This document shows, in pieces, positions 15,379 through 24,647 of a DNA stretch of 52,731 nucleotides. Position 1 is the first letter of the stretch. Each line of letters starts with the position of its first letter. Source of the DNA: Bacteroidota bacterium (lineage in GTDB: Bacteria; Bacteroidota; Bacteroidia; Flavobacteriales_C; GCA-002722245); the NCBI GenBank assembly GCA_026390935.1, contig JAPLEZ010000100.1, forward strand, positions 1-52,731, in the 5' to 3' direction. Under the pieces are notes generated by a model. That model had not been told where the DNA came from and did not search any database. It saw nothing but the letters and a program-made list of their open reading frames with translations. The position numbers and the translations under genes were made by a program.

Positions 15379-18300
15379 CTACATACTTCTTCTATACTGA
15401 CCGCCTACTTCAAAGAGGGCTTCCGTTAGCTGTCCGAGTGAACATACTTTAGCAGCTTCCATCAGTGTTTCAAACACATTTGCACCTTTTAATACCGCTT
15501 GTTTTACCTCTTCTATCGCCTTTTCAGCTGCAACTTTCCGAGCTTTATGCAAAACATTTAGCGTTACAATTTGATTTTCCTTTTCCTTTTTTTCTGCCCT
15601 GATGATCTCTTTTGGCAAAATGGTAGGACTACCTTTAGAAGACAAAAATGTATTTACCCCTATTATCGGAAACTGCCCGCTGTGCTTCAACCCTTCATAA
15701 TACATGGATTCTTCCTGAATTTTGGAGCGCTGATACATGGTTTCCATGGCACCTAGCACTCCTCCCCTTTCTGTAAGACGATCGAATTCAACCATAACTG
15801 CCTCTTCCACCAGATCAGTTAACTCTTCTATAATAAAGGAGCCTTGCAGTGGATTTTCGTTGACCGCCAAACCTAATTCCTTATTAATGATCATTTGAAT
15901 CGCTAGCGCCCTCCTTACCGATTCTTCTGTTGGAGTGGTTATAGCTTCATCGTAAGCGTTGGTATGCAATGAGTTGCAGTTATCGTAGATAGCATATAAT
16001 GCCTGCAAGGTCGTTCTAATGTCATTGAAATCAATTTCCTGAGCATGCAATGATCTTCCTGAAGTTTGAATATGATATTTCAGCATTTGCGCCTTTTCAT
16101 TGGCACCATACTTCAATTTCATGGCTTTGGCCCAAATTCTTCGAGCCACTCTGCCTATTACAGCATATTCCGGATCCAATCCGTTGGAAAAGAAAAAACT
16201 CAAATTTCCACCGAAATCATTGATGTTCATTCCCCTGCTTATATAATACTCTACATATGTAAATCCATTCGCGAGGGTAAATGCCAGCTGAGTAACCGGA
16301 TTAGCGCCTGCTTCAGCGATATGATACCCCGAAACAGAAACTGAATAATAGTTCTGGATTTTATTTTGAATAAAATATTCCTGCACATCGCCCATCATCT
16401 TCAAGGCAAAATCAGTAGAGAAGATACAGGTGTTTTGTGCCTGATCTTCTTTTAAAATGTCGGCCTGAACTGTTCCTCGAACTTGACGCAGTGTTTCGGC
16501 CTTTATTTTATTATATACTTCTTTAGATAACACCTCATCCCCTGTTATTCCCAATAATTTCAAGCCTAAACCATCATTTCCTTTTGGTAATGAGCCATTG
16601 TATTGCACTTTTTGGCTTTTGACTTTTTGTACAGACGCAAAATTTTGCGTCTCTACCGCCATATATTTCTCACATTGCTGATCAATCGCCGCATTTAAAA
16701 AGAAAGCGAGAACAATGGGTGCCGGACCATTAATGGTCATGCTTACGGAAGTATTCGGACTGCACAAATCAAAACCCGAGTACAACTTCTTGATGTCATC
16801 TAAACAACATACGGAAACTCCCGAATTACCAACCTTTCCGTAAATATCCGGACGATGATCAGGATCGCGACCGTAAAGTGTAACCGAATCAAAAGCAGTT
16901 GACAATCGCTTTGCAGGCATATCTGCGCTCACGTAATGAAAACGCTTATTGGTGCGCTCCGGAGAACCTTCGCCAGCAAACATCCTCGTTGGATCTTCTC
17001 CACTTCTTTTAAAAGGGAATAATCCGGCGGTATATGGAAATTCTCCTGGCACATTTTCTTGCAGCGACCAACGCAAAATATCGCCCCAAGCTTCAAAACG
17101 GGGCAAAACTACTTTTGGAATTTTGTTTTGGGAAAGAGATTCTGTGTACAAAGGAACTTTGATGTCCTTACCTCTCACAGAATAAGTGAATTCGGATTTC
17201 TTATAAGCTTCTTTCTTTTTCTTCCAATTTTCCAGCAATTGGAGATTCTCTTTGGACAATTGTTGTTTGAGCTCTTCGTATTTACTTTGTAGATCTTTAT
17301 TCTGCAATACTTCCAAAGCTTTTTGAAAACCATAAACCTGATTGGCTACTTCAGCTTTTTTTTCAACTTCAGCGTTGTACTTTCTTATTTCTTCTGAAAT
17401 TTCAGATAAGTAGCGAACTCTGCTGGAAGGTATAACCGCAGCCATTTCTGTTTGATTAGCAACAATGGCTGTTGTTTTAAATTTTGCTCCCTTTTCATTC
17501 AACAATGCTACAATCCTACTGTATAAATCATTGATCCCTTCATCATTGAAACGAGATGCTACCGTACCAATCACAGGCATTTCTTCCGACTGCTGCTTCC
17601 ACAATCCGTGATTGCGTTGGTACTGTTTTTTAATGTCGCGCAAAGCATCCAATCCGCCCTTTTTATCAAATTTATTAAGCGCAATAAGATCTGCGAAATC
17701 CAACATATCAATCTTTTCGAGCTGACTAGGCGCACCAAATTCAGGCGTCATCACATACAAGCTAACGTCGGCATACTGTGTAATTTCCGTATCCGATTGG
17801 CCGATGCCTGAAGTTTCTAGAAGAATTAAATCAAAGTCGGATGATTTTAACACCTGTAGCGCATCTTTCACAAAAGGCGAAACCGACAAATTGGCCTGGC
17901 GTGTAGCCAGCGAGCGCATATACACCCTGCCATTGGAAACAGCATTCATGCGAATTCTGTCGCCCAGCAAAGCCCCACCGGTTTTTCTCTTGGAAGGATC
18001 AATGGAGATTACTGCAAACTTTTTTGTAGGATTTTGTTTCAGGAGCCTTCTGAGCAATTCATCGGTGATGGTTGATTTTCCTGCGCCTCCAGTCCCAGTA
18101 ATTCCCAATACAGGTATGTTTTTTGCCTTTAACTTTTTCAGTTCTTTCTTTGCTTCAGAAGGAGAATTTTCACAGAGAGAAATCAACGAGGGCAAAGTAA
18201 CTTTGAACTTTGAACCTTGAACTTTAAACTTTGTAATTCTCGACAGCATATCGTCAATCATTCCCTGCAATCCCATTGCTCTTCCATGATCGGGATGGTA

Positions 18301-18654
18301 AATTTTCTCAATTCCGTATTTCTCCAATTCCTTAATTTCAGAAGGAAGAATAGTACCGCCTCCTCCACCAAAAATTTTGATGTGACCAGAATTCTGCTGA
18401 TTCAGCAAATCGAAAATGTATTTAAAAAACTCAATATGGCCACCCTGGTATGAAGTAATAGCAATGGCATCAACATCTTCCTGAATGGCGCAATCCACTA
18501 TTTCTTTTGCCGAGCGATCATGCCCCAGATGGATTACCTCAGCGCCCGAAGCCTGAATGATCCTACGAAAAATATTGATAGAAGCATCGTGCCCGTCAAA
18601 TAAAGATGCGGCGGTTACAATTCTTATTTTATTTTTGGAAAGGTTTTTCGACAT
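15379..18654 (-). CDS. icmF: Fused isobutyryl-CoA mutase/GTPase IcmF
   Basis: A 1091-residue protein with the IcmF fusion order. The N-terminal B12-binding domain has [11 protein letters not shown] (base-off His 22). The MeaI-type G-protein chaperone has GTGGAGKST (187-195) and LNKFDKKGG. The C-terminal acyl-CoA mutase catalytic barrel has [17 protein letters not shown] and [14 protein letters not shown]. It interconverts isobutyryl-CoA and n-butyryl-CoA (or a related pair) using adenosylcobalamin, with the fused GTPase guarding cofactor loading. Two linkers carry repeat-derived peptide: [13 protein letters not shown] (141-153), encoded by five 7-bp repeats, and V667-V683, encoded by a palindrome plus a short tandem. 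The ATG lies 5 nt after a TACATTTG box, so the transcript may be leaderless. Confidence 0.93.
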   Translation of the reverse strand: MSKNLSKNKIRIVTAASLFDGHDASINIFRRIIQASGAEVIHLGHDRSAKEIVDCAIQEDVDAIAITSYQGGHIEFFKYIFDLLNQQNSGHIKIFGGGGGTILPSEIKELEKYGIEKIYHPDHGRAMGLQGMIDDMLSRITKFKVQGSKFKVTLPSLISLCENSPSEAKKELKKLKAKNIPVLGITGTGGAGKSTITDELLRRLLKQNPTKKFAVISIDPSKRKTGGALLGDRIRMNAVSNGRVYMRSLATRQANLSVSPFVKDALQVLKSSDFDLILLETSGIGQSDTEITQYADVSLYVMTPEFGAPSQLEKIDMLDFADLIALNKFDKKGGLDALRDIKKQYQRNHGLWKQQSEEMPVIGTVASRFNDEGINDLYSRIVALLNEKGAKFKTTAIVANQTEMAAVIPSSRVRYLSEISEEIRKYNAEVEKKAEVANQVYGFQKALEVLQNKDLQSKYEELKQQLSKENLQLLENWKKKKEAYKKSEFTYSVRGKDIKVPLYTESLSQNKIPKVVLPRFEAWGDILRWSLQENVPGEFPYTAGLFPFKRSGEDPTRMFAGEGSPERTNKRFHYVSADMPAKRLSTAFDSVTLYGRDPDHRPDIYGKVGNSGVSVCCLDDIKKLYSGFDLCSPNTSVSMTINGPAPIVLAFFLNAAIDQQCEKYMAVETQNFASVQKVKSQKVQYNGSLPKGNDGLGLKLLGITGDEVLSKEVYNKIKAETLRQVRGTVQADILKEDQAQNTCIFSTDFALKMMGDVQEYFIQNKIQNYYSVSVSGYHIAEAGANPVTQLAFTLANGFTYVEYYISRGMNINDFGGNLSFFFSNGLDPEYAVIGRVARRIWAKAMKLKYGANEKAQMLKYHIQTSGRSLHAQEIDFNDIRTTLQALYAIYDNCNSLHTNAYDEAITTPTEESVRRALAIQMIINKELGLAVNENPLQGSFIIEELTDLVEEAVMVEFDRLTERGGVLGAMETMYQRSKIQEESMYYEGLKHSGQFPIIGVNTFLSSKGSPTILPKEIIRAEKKEKENQIVTLNVLHKARKVAAEKAIEEVKQAVLKGANVFETLMEAAKVCSLGQLTEALFEVGGQYRRSM
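16607..16656 (-). repeat. Palindrome plus short tandem repeat inside icmF
   Basis: 16629-16656 is a 28-bp palindrome with one mismatched pair; its core 16633-16652 (AGACGCAAAATTTTGCGTCT) is perfect. It abuts ACTTTTTG/GCTTTTG/ACTTTTTG (16607-16629). The reading frame stays open and yields [16 protein letters not shown]. Confidence 0.85.
18199..18233 (-). repeat. Five 7-bp tandem repeats (AACTTTG-type) inside icmF
   Basis: On the plus strand: AACTTTG, AACTTTG, AACCTTG, AACTTTA, AACTTTG, without gaps. They encode [11 protein letters not shown] in the linker between the B12 and GTPase domains. Confidence 0.9.
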
Positions 18655-18659
18655 AATCT

Positions 18660-18667
18660 CAAATGTA
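18660..18667 (-). promoter_or_regulatory. TACATTTG (-7 element) for icmF
   Basis: A perfect TAnnTTTG only 5 nt before the icmF ATG, which has no plausible later start. Confidence 0.5.
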
Positions 18668-18675
18668 AAAAGGAA

Positions 18676-19446
18676 ATGTTCTTCATCCTATCTAAAATAC
18701 TGGCTTTTTTAATTTCTCCTTTTTCGTGGATCGCCATCGGTTTGATTTATGCTATTATTAGCAAAATACCTGAGCGAAAGAAAAAAGCATTGATCATCTC
18801 TGGAATTATTTTTCTCTTATTTTCCAATGAGTTTGTAGCAGAAGAGGTCATTCGTGGTTTAGAAGCTCCCAATAAAAATCTTAGTCAGAAAGAGCACTTT
18901 GATGTAGGAATTGTGTTGGGCGGAATGATCAATTACGATGGGCACAACAAAAAATTAATTTTTAACTCCAATATCGACCGTCTCCTACAGGCCCTGATTT
19001 TATACAGAAAAGGACATATTGATAAAATTCTTATTTCAGGGGGATCAGGCGATATAACTTATCCCGAAATTGTAGAATCGAAATTGCTGTTGGATTTTGT
19101 GAAAGATCTGGGCTTTGATGAAAAAGATATCTGGATTGAAACCAAGTCGCGAAATACCCGAGAAAATGCGACTTACAGCTACGAGTTTTTAAAAACGAAG
19201 TTTGATCATCCTGAAAAACGAAAATATCTACTCATAACTTCAGCCACTCACATGAAACGCTCATTGGCTTGTTTTACAAAAGCTGGTTTAAAAACCGACG
19301 ACTACAGCACCAGCAGGATTTCCGGTCCGCGCAGATTCTCATTTCAAAACATGCTAATCCCCAATATATGGGCATTTGGTATGTGGGAAATATTTTTCCA
19401 CGAAACCATAGGCTATTGGACTTATAAAATAGCGGGATATATTTAA
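18676..19446 (+). CDS. YdcF/ElyC-like DUF218 membrane-anchored protein
   Basis: A 256-residue protein. Two N-terminal membrane helices (about residues 5-27 and 37-54) precede a DUF218 domain. The domain starts with [15 protein letters not shown] and includes [40 protein letters not shown] and [16 protein letters not shown]. In E. coli, ElyC (a DUF218 protein) affects peptidoglycan and lipid-carrier use, so an envelope role is plausible here. It is transcribed divergently from icmF (21 bp between the ATGs). It ends exactly where valS ends on the other strand, stop to stop with no spacer. Confidence 0.85.
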   Translation: MFFILSKILAFLISPFSWIAIGLIYAIISKIPERKKKALIISGIIFLLFSNEFVAEEVIRGLEAPNKNLSQKEHFDVGIVLGGMINYDGHNKKLIFNSNIDRLLQALILYRKGHIDKILISGGSGDITYPEIVESKLLLDFVKDLGFDEKDIWIETKSRNTRENATYSYEFLKTKFDHPEKRKYLLITSATHMKRSLACFTKAGLKTDDYSTSRISGPRRFSFQNMLIPNIWAFGMWEIFFHETIGYWTYKIAGYI

Positions 19447-22065
19447 CTATTTCATCGCCGACAAGCTCTCCTCCAGCATTTTAATTTTCGCCTCAGCATC
19501 TGCCTTTTTCTTGCGCTCAGCCTCAATCACCTGAGGATTTGCATTTTGAACAAAGCGTTCGTTCGACAATTTTTTATCTACTGAAATCAAGAAGCCTTTA
19601 TTGTATTCCAACTCCTTCGTCATGCGCTCAATTTCATCGGCAGCATTCACTTCCAATGGAATAAACACCTCATCGGTTTTAACGATAAACGATTTGGCAT
19701 CATTCACTTTTTCACTCACATATTCCAAAGTAGAAACATTGGCCAGCTTACTAACAAGATTTTCAAAAGGAGAATAATTTTGTTTTTGCGCGGTTTTGAT
19801 TTTTACTTCCAAAGCTTCTTTGGGAGAAAGATTGTTTTGATTACGAACGTTACGTATGCCCGTCACTAATTCCTTCATGATTTCACCGTGCTGCAAAACA
19901 ACAGTATTGGATATTTTTTTCTCGGTCCATTTCAATACCATAATACTTTCACCTTCTTTTCGTTCTTTTAAATTCTGCCAGATTTCCTCGGTAATGAAAG
20001 GCATAAAAGGATGCAGAAGAACCATTAACTCTTCAAAATATTGAATGGTTTTGTTCAACACATTTCGCGCAATCGGTTGTCCGAATTCAGGTTTAATCAA
20101 CTCTAAATACCAGGCGCAAAACTCATCCCAAATCAAACGGTAAGTCTCCATCAAAGCATCGGAAATACGATATTTATCAAAGGCGTCGTTGATTTTTACT
20201 AAGCTTTCCGCCATCTTGTTTTCAAACCAGGAGAAAACAACATCGCAGTCTTTGTTTTCAGTTTCAGTGATTTCTAATCCTTTCACCAAACGAAGGGCGT
20301 TCCATATTTTATTGGCGAAGTTTCTTCCTTGTTCACATTGCTTTTCATCAAACATCAAATCGCCGCCAGCAGGAGAAGAAAACAATACACCTACACGAAC
20401 GCCGTCTACGCCGTACTTATCAAAAATCTCAAATAAATCGGGAGAGTTCCCTAATGATTTCGACATTTTTCTTCCTTGCTTATCTCTCACCATTCCGGTG
20501 AAATAAACATCCTTGAAAGGAATTTCCGTTTCATATTCCAAACCAGCCATGATCATTCTCGCCACCCAGAAAAAGATGATATCCTGTCCGGTTACCAATA
20601 CGTTCGTAGGATAATAATATTTGATATCGGCATTTCCTGGATCGTTGATTCCGTTGAAAACAGCAGTTGGCCACAACCAAGAAGAAAACCAGGTATCCAC
20701 CACATCTTCGTCTTGTTTTAAATCCGCAACAGATAAACTCTTTCCTGTTTTTGCTTTAGCTAATTCCAATGCCTTTTCAATAGTTTCAGCAACTACAAAA
20801 TCATTTACGCCGCTACCAAAATAAAAAGCAGGAATGCGCTGTCCCCACCACAACTGACGAGAAATACACCAGTCGTTGATATTTTCCAGCCAGTGCTTAT
20901 AAGTGTTCACTGTATTTTTAGGATGCAGTATTAATTTCTCTTCCAACACTACCTTCAAAGCAGGATCAGCCAGTTCTTTCATTTTGCAGAACCATTGCAA
21001 TGATAACTTAGGTTCAACAACAGCACCTGATCTTTCAGAGCAGGAAACTTTATTTTTGATTTCTTCAATCTTCACCATTTGCCCACCTTCTTCCAAAGTT
21101 TGAGCGATGGCTTTGCGCGCAGCAAAACGATCTTTCCCAACAAAGAATTGAGCTTTCTCATTTAAAGTACCGTCTGCATTTAAAATATCGATGATCTCTA
21201 AATTGTGCTTCATTCCCAGTTTGTAGTCGTTTTCATCGTGAGCAGGCGTCACTTTCAAAGCTCCTGTTCCGAATTCCTTATCAACATACTCATCAAAAAT
21301 GATAGGAATAGAACGATTCACCAATGGCACAATCGCGTTTTTACCTTTCAAATGCGCATACCTTTCATCGCTTGGATTTACGCAAATAGCAGTATCTCCA
21401 AGAATTGTTTCAGGACGAGTAGTTGCTATTGTGATAAATTCACTTGTTCCTTCAATCGCGTATTTAACGTGGTACAATTTCGAGTTTACTTCTTTATAAT
21501 ATACTTCCTCATCCGACAAAGCAGTTTGGCGCATAGGATCCCAATTTACCATTCGCACCCCTTTATAGATGTATCCTTTATTGAACAAATCAACAAAAAC
21601 CTTGATCACAGATTGATACTGATTGTCGTCCATGGTAAATGCAGTACGATCCCAATCGCAGGAAGCGCCCAATCTTTTGAGCTGACTCAAAATAATACCA
21701 CCATATTTTTCTTTCCATTCCCAAGCATACTTCAAAAACTCGTCGCGGGAAAGGTCTTTTTTGCTGATGCCTTTTTCGGCCAGCATTTCAATTACTTTAT
21801 TTTCTGTGGCTATAGAAGCATGATCGGTTCCCGGCACCCAGCAAGCATTTTTACCTTGCAAACGCGCTTTACGCGTTAAGATATCCTGCAGAGTATTATT
21901 TAAAGTGTGTCCAAGATGCAGCTGTCCGGTCACATTTGGCGGAGGCATCACTATAGTAAAAGGCTCCCTATCATCTGGAACCGATTTAAAAAATCCTTTA
22001 TCTAACCAGTATTGGAACCATTTTCCTTCAATTCCCGAAGGATCGTATTTTGTGTCGATCAGCAT
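19447..22065 (-). CDS. valS: Valyl-tRNA synthetase
   Basis: An 872-residue class I synthetase. The HIGH motif is in PPPNVTGQLHLGHTLNN (near residue 50) and KMSKS in GRKMSKSLGNSPD (near 535). The editing domain has TTRPETILGDTA and GTGALKVTPAHDENDY, and the C-terminal Lys/Glu coiled coil is the tRNA-binding arm of ValRS. It charges tRNA-Val and hydrolyses mischarged Thr-tRNA. Length is normal. It is monocistronic: divergent from the DUF1573 genes and convergent with the YdcF-like gene. Confidence 0.97.
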   Translation of the reverse strand: MLIDTKYDPSGIEGKWFQYWLDKGFFKSVPDDREPFTIVMPPPNVTGQLHLGHTLNNTLQDILTRKARLQGKNACWVPGTDHASIATENKVIEMLAEKGISKKDLSRDEFLKYAWEWKEKYGGIILSQLKRLGASCDWDRTAFTMDDNQYQSVIKVFVDLFNKGYIYKGVRMVNWDPMRQTALSDEEVYYKEVNSKLYHVKYAIEGTSEFITIATTRPETILGDTAICVNPSDERYAHLKGKNAIVPLVNRSIPIIFDEYVDKEFGTGALKVTPAHDENDYKLGMKHNLEIIDILNADGTLNEKAQFFVGKDRFAARKAIAQTLEEGGQMVKIEEIKNKVSCSERSGAVVEPKLSLQWFCKMKELADPALKVVLEEKLILHPKNTVNTYKHWLENINDWCISRQLWWGQRIPAFYFGSGVNDFVVAETIEKALELAKAKTGKSLSVADLKQDEDVVDTWFSSWLWPTAVFNGINDPGNADIKYYYPTNVLVTGQDIIFFWVARMIMAGLEYETEIPFKDVYFTGMVRDKQGRKMSKSLGNSPDLFEIFDKYGVDGVRVGVLFSSPAGGDLMFDEKQCEQGRNFANKIWNALRLVKGLEITETENKDCDVVFSWFENKMAESLVKINDAFDKYRISDALMETYRLIWDEFCAWYLELIKPEFGQPIARNVLNKTIQYFEELMVLLHPFMPFITEEIWQNLKERKEGESIMVLKWTEKKISNTVVLQHGEIMKELVTGIRNVRNQNNLSPKEALEVKIKTAQKQNYSPFENLVSKLANVSTLEYVSEKVNDAKSFIVKTDEVFIPLEVNAADEIERMTKELEYNKGFLISVDKKLSNERFVQNANPQVIEAERKKKADAEAKIKMLEESLSAMK

Positions 22066-22084
22066 TTGTAAAAATTTTGAGCGA

Positions 22085-22092
22085 CAAAAATA
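22085..22092 (-). promoter_or_regulatory. TATTTTTG (-7 element) for valS
   Basis: A perfect TAnnTTTG on the minus strand, 19 nt before the valS ATG. Confidence 0.45.
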
Positions 22093-22102
22093 GTGATTTG
22101 CT

Positions 22103-22150
22103 TTAACAAGTCATTAACAGCATTTGGAATAGTAATTGAATAGCTTAGTA
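22103..22150 (+). promoter_or_regulatory. Shared promoter/operator architecture, first DUF1573 gene
   Basis: TTAACAAGTCATTAACA (22103-22119), 21 bases, then TAGCTTAGTA (22141-22150). The same layout with identical spacing precedes the second DUF1573 gene. The ATG is 17 nt further on. Confidence 0.55.
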
Positions 22151-22167
22151 AAAGAAAATCCATTATT

Positions 22168-22554
22168 ATGAAGTACTTATTTTTATCCCTTATTCTTCTC
22201 GCAACAAGTTTCAAAGGATTTGCCCAAACCAATTCCGAAACCAATGCACCGGTTTTAAAATTAGAAACAATGACCCTCGATTACGGAACGGTAGCGAAAG
22301 GATCTAATAAAAACAGAATAGTAAAATTCACCAACACAGGAAAGTCCCCTTTAATTATTGTAAGTTGCGAAGGTTCTTGCGAATGCACCACTGGCAAGTG
22401 TCCTCATGATCCTATAATGCCAGGAAAAACAGGTGAGATTGTGGTGACTTACAACACTGATAAAGTAGGCAAATTCAATAAAACAGTGACAATTTCTTCA
22501 AACAACGGAAGTGGAAATATATACTTAAATGTAAAGGGCGTCGTCACTGAATAA
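22168..22554 (+). CDS. DUF1573 exported protein (copy 1)
   Basis: A 128-residue protein. The signal peptide MKYLFLSLILLATSFKGFAQ is followed by a single Ig-like DUF1573 domain: LDYGTVAKGSNKNRIVKFTNTG, then the Cys cluster CEGSCECTTGKC, PIMPGKTGEIVVTYNTDKVGKF and the closing strand NIYLNVKGVV. These proteins are abundant periplasmic or surface proteins in Bacteroidota with no assigned biochemical role. It is paralogous to the next gene (same order of motifs, Cys cluster conserved) and shares its upstream promoter architecture. Confidence 0.88.
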   Translation: MKYLFLSLILLATSFKGFAQTNSETNAPVLKLETMTLDYGTVAKGSNKNRIVKFTNTGKSPLIIVSCEGSCECTTGKCPHDPIMPGKTGEIVVTYNTDKVGKFNKTVTISSNNGSGNIYLNVKGVVTE

Positions 22555-22563
22555 ATTAAATCG

Positions 22564-22611
22564 TTAACAAGTCGTTAACAAGAAAAGAAACAAATACCAT
22601 TTATCTTGGTA
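22564..22611 (+). promoter_or_regulatory. Shared promoter/operator architecture, second DUF1573 gene
   Basis: TTAACAAGTCGTTAACA (22564-22580, 16/17 identical to 22103-22119), 21 bases, then TATCTTGGTA (22602-22611). The spacer sequence differs from copy 1 while the spacing is the same. The ATG follows at 22657. Confidence 0.55.
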
Positions 22612-22656
22612 CAATCATTGAAATAAAACAAAGACAACCAAAAACAATTAAAGAAA

Positions 22657-23103
22657 ATGAAAAAACTAATTTTATCCTTTGTAATTCTGATGAGCGCTGC
22701 TATCAGCGGCTTTGCGCAAAATGACGGAACAGTTGCTCCAGATCCTAAAGCTCCAAAAATTGAATTCCAAACTTTAGATGTTGACTACGGAACCATCAAA
22801 CAAGGTTCGGAGCCATTCAGAACAGTAAAATTCACCAATACAGGTAAAACGCCTTTGATCATTACTTCTTGCGCAGGTTCATGCGGATGCACAGTTCCAA
22901 CTTGTCCTACAGAACCAATTATGCCAGGTGAAAAAGGTGAAATGCAAGTACGATATGACACAAACAGATTGGGTGCCTTTACTAAAACAGTAACTGTAAC
23001 CTCTAATGCTGGTAACGGAACAATCACTTTAAAAATACATGGTACAGTAGAAGCTGCTGAAACAGGTTTACCAACAAAAACCGGCGGACCTACAGCTCAA
23101 TAA
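22657..23103 (+). CDS. DUF1573 exported protein (copy 2)
   Basis: A 148-residue protein. The signal peptide MKKLILSFVILMSAAISGFAQ precedes a DUF1573 domain with VDYGTIKQGSEPFRTVKFTNTG, CAGSCGCTVPTC, PIMPGEKGEMQVRYDTNRLG and TITLKIHGTVE, then a 15-residue Pro/Thr/Gly-rich tail. It is closely related to copy 1, so the pair arose by tandem duplication followed by divergence. It is closed by a perfect intrinsic terminator at 23150-23180. Function unknown beyond an exported Ig-like fold. Confidence 0.88.
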   Translation: MKKLILSFVILMSAAISGFAQNDGTVAPDPKAPKIEFQTLDVDYGTIKQGSEPFRTVKFTNTGKTPLIITSCAGSCGCTVPTCPTEPIMPGEKGEMQVRYDTNRLGAFTKTVTVTSNAGNGTITLKIHGTVEAAETGLPTKTGGPTAQ

Positions 23104-23149
23104 GAAAGTTCACAAGTTCATTTTTTTCAAGATTATAACTTACTTACAG

Positions 23150-23180
23150 AAAAAACCCTCCGAAAATCGGAGGGTTTTTT
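23150..23180. terminator. Strong bidirectional terminator
   Basis: A perfect 14-bp stem (23150-23163 with 23167-23180), 3-base loop, and A/T runs on both sides. Confidence 0.93.
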
Positions 23181-23251
23181 TATTTAGCAACAATAATTCG
23201 GAATGACGAAAAAAAATAAGAAATTTGGCTCCCTTTAAGTAAAATGGTTTT

Positions 23252-24451
23252 ATGATAAGAATTTCAGAAAGAGGAAAAGAAATCACCCTGTCTCCAATCC
23301 GCAAGTTGGCTCCCTTAGCCGAAGCTGCTCAGCGCAAAGGAGTGCATGTGCACTTTTTAAATATCGGTCAGCCCGACATCCCTACTCCTGAAATTGCGTT
23401 GAACGCAGTTAAAAATGCCGATCTAAAAGTTTTGGAATACAGCCATTCTGCTGGAAACTTGAGCTTCAGAACTAAACTTGTTGAATACTACAGTAAGTTC
23501 AGCATCGGTTTATCCACAGAAGACATCATCATTACATCCGGAGGTTCGGAAGCAATATTAATTGGTTTTTTGGTTTGCCTAAATCCAGGTGATGAAGTAT
23601 TAGTGCCTGAGCCATTCTATGCAAACTATATCAGCTTTGCGAAAGCAGCTAGTGCATCCATCAAAACGATTCCTACAAAAATTGAAGATAATTTTGCCCT
23701 GCCTCCTATCTCCACTTTTGAAAATTATATTTCGGATAAAACAAAGGCCATCATGCTTTGTAATCCGGGAAATCCAACCGGAAAAATATATTCTCGTGAT
23801 GAACTAGAACAATTGAAAAATCTGGTGAAAAAACACGACATGTTTCTTTTTGCCGATGAAGTATATCGTGAATTTTGCTACGATCAAGCAATTCCTTTTT
23901 CAGTAATGCAGCTGGAAGGTGTGGAAGACAACGTGATATTGATTGATTCCATCTCGAAGCGTTACAGCATGTGCGGCGCAAGAATAGGAACCTTGATTTC
24001 CCGTAACAAATCGGTAATTGAAACGGCATTAAAATTTGCTCAGGCACGATTGAGTCCGCCTACGTACGGACAAATCGCTGGTGAAGCTGCTTTGGATGTA
24101 AAGCAAGAATACTTCGACAGCGTTAAAAACGAATACATCAAAAGAAGAGATATTTTGTGCGAAGCGCTTTCAAAAATGAAAGGCGTTGTTTTCTCAAAAC
24201 CGTCGGGAGCATTTTATATTATGGCTAAACTTCCGGTAGATAGCGCTGATAAATTTTGCAAATGGCTGCTCACTGATTTCCGTCACAATGGAGAAACAGT
24301 AATGTTGGCCCCAGGAAATGGATTTTATTCAACACCGGGAATGGGTGAACAAGAAGTGCGTATGGCTTATGTGCTGAATCAAACAGCCCTAAGTAAAGCA
24401 ATGGTTTGTTTGGAAATCGCTCTGGAACAATACCCAGGAAAAACTTTATAA
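23252..24451 (+). CDS. PLP-dependent class I/II aminotransferase
   Basis: A 399-residue fold-type I enzyme. Substrate loop LNIGQPDIPTPE (about 36-47), PLP phosphate/ring contacts TSGGSEAI and CNPGNPTGKIYS, LFADEVYREF, the Schiff-base Lys in SISKRYSMCGARIG, and the C-terminal Arg region EQEVRMAYV. It transfers amino groups between an amino acid and a 2-oxo acid; the substrate (aspartate- or aromatic-type) cannot be fixed from sequence alone. It stands alone between two terminators. Confidence 0.92.
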   Translation: MIRISERGKEITLSPIRKLAPLAEAAQRKGVHVHFLNIGQPDIPTPEIALNAVKNADLKVLEYSHSAGNLSFRTKLVEYYSKFSIGLSTEDIIITSGGSEAILIGFLVCLNPGDEVLVPEPFYANYISFAKAASASIKTIPTKIEDNFALPPISTFENYISDKTKAIMLCNPGNPTGKIYSRDELEQLKNLVKKHDMFLFADEVYREFCYDQAIPFSVMQLEGVEDNVILIDSISKRYSMCGARIGTLISRNKSVIETALKFAQARLSPPTYGQIAGEAALDVKQEYFDSVKNEYIKRRDILCEALSKMKGVVFSKPSGAFYIMAKLPVDSADKFCKWLLTDFRHNGETVMLAPGNGFYSTPGMGEQEVRMAYVLNQTALSKAMVCLEIALEQYPGKTL

Positions 24452-24480
24452 AAAAAAGTCCCGGGGGACGGGACTTTTTT
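24451..24480. terminator. Terminator after the aminotransferase
   Basis: AAAAAAGTCCCG and CGGGACTTTTTT form a perfect 12-bp stem with loop GGGGA, immediately after the stop codon. Confidence 0.93.
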
Positions 24481-24647
24481 AAGGGCACTTTAAACTTAAC
24501 AAGGGATGTAAAAGGAAGTGCTTTACATAATCCCAAGACCGTGCCACAATTAATTTTCAATCTATTTTTATTTTTCTGTAACTAAGCACACTTTTTGCTG
24601 ATCATACGTCTTAATAGGATAAATTAGTACTTACCAATTTTGACGCA

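Noticed and set aside
21205-21879. 224-codon plus-strand open frame
   Set aside because: Antisense to valS; His/Phe/Ser-rich and without recognisable motifs.
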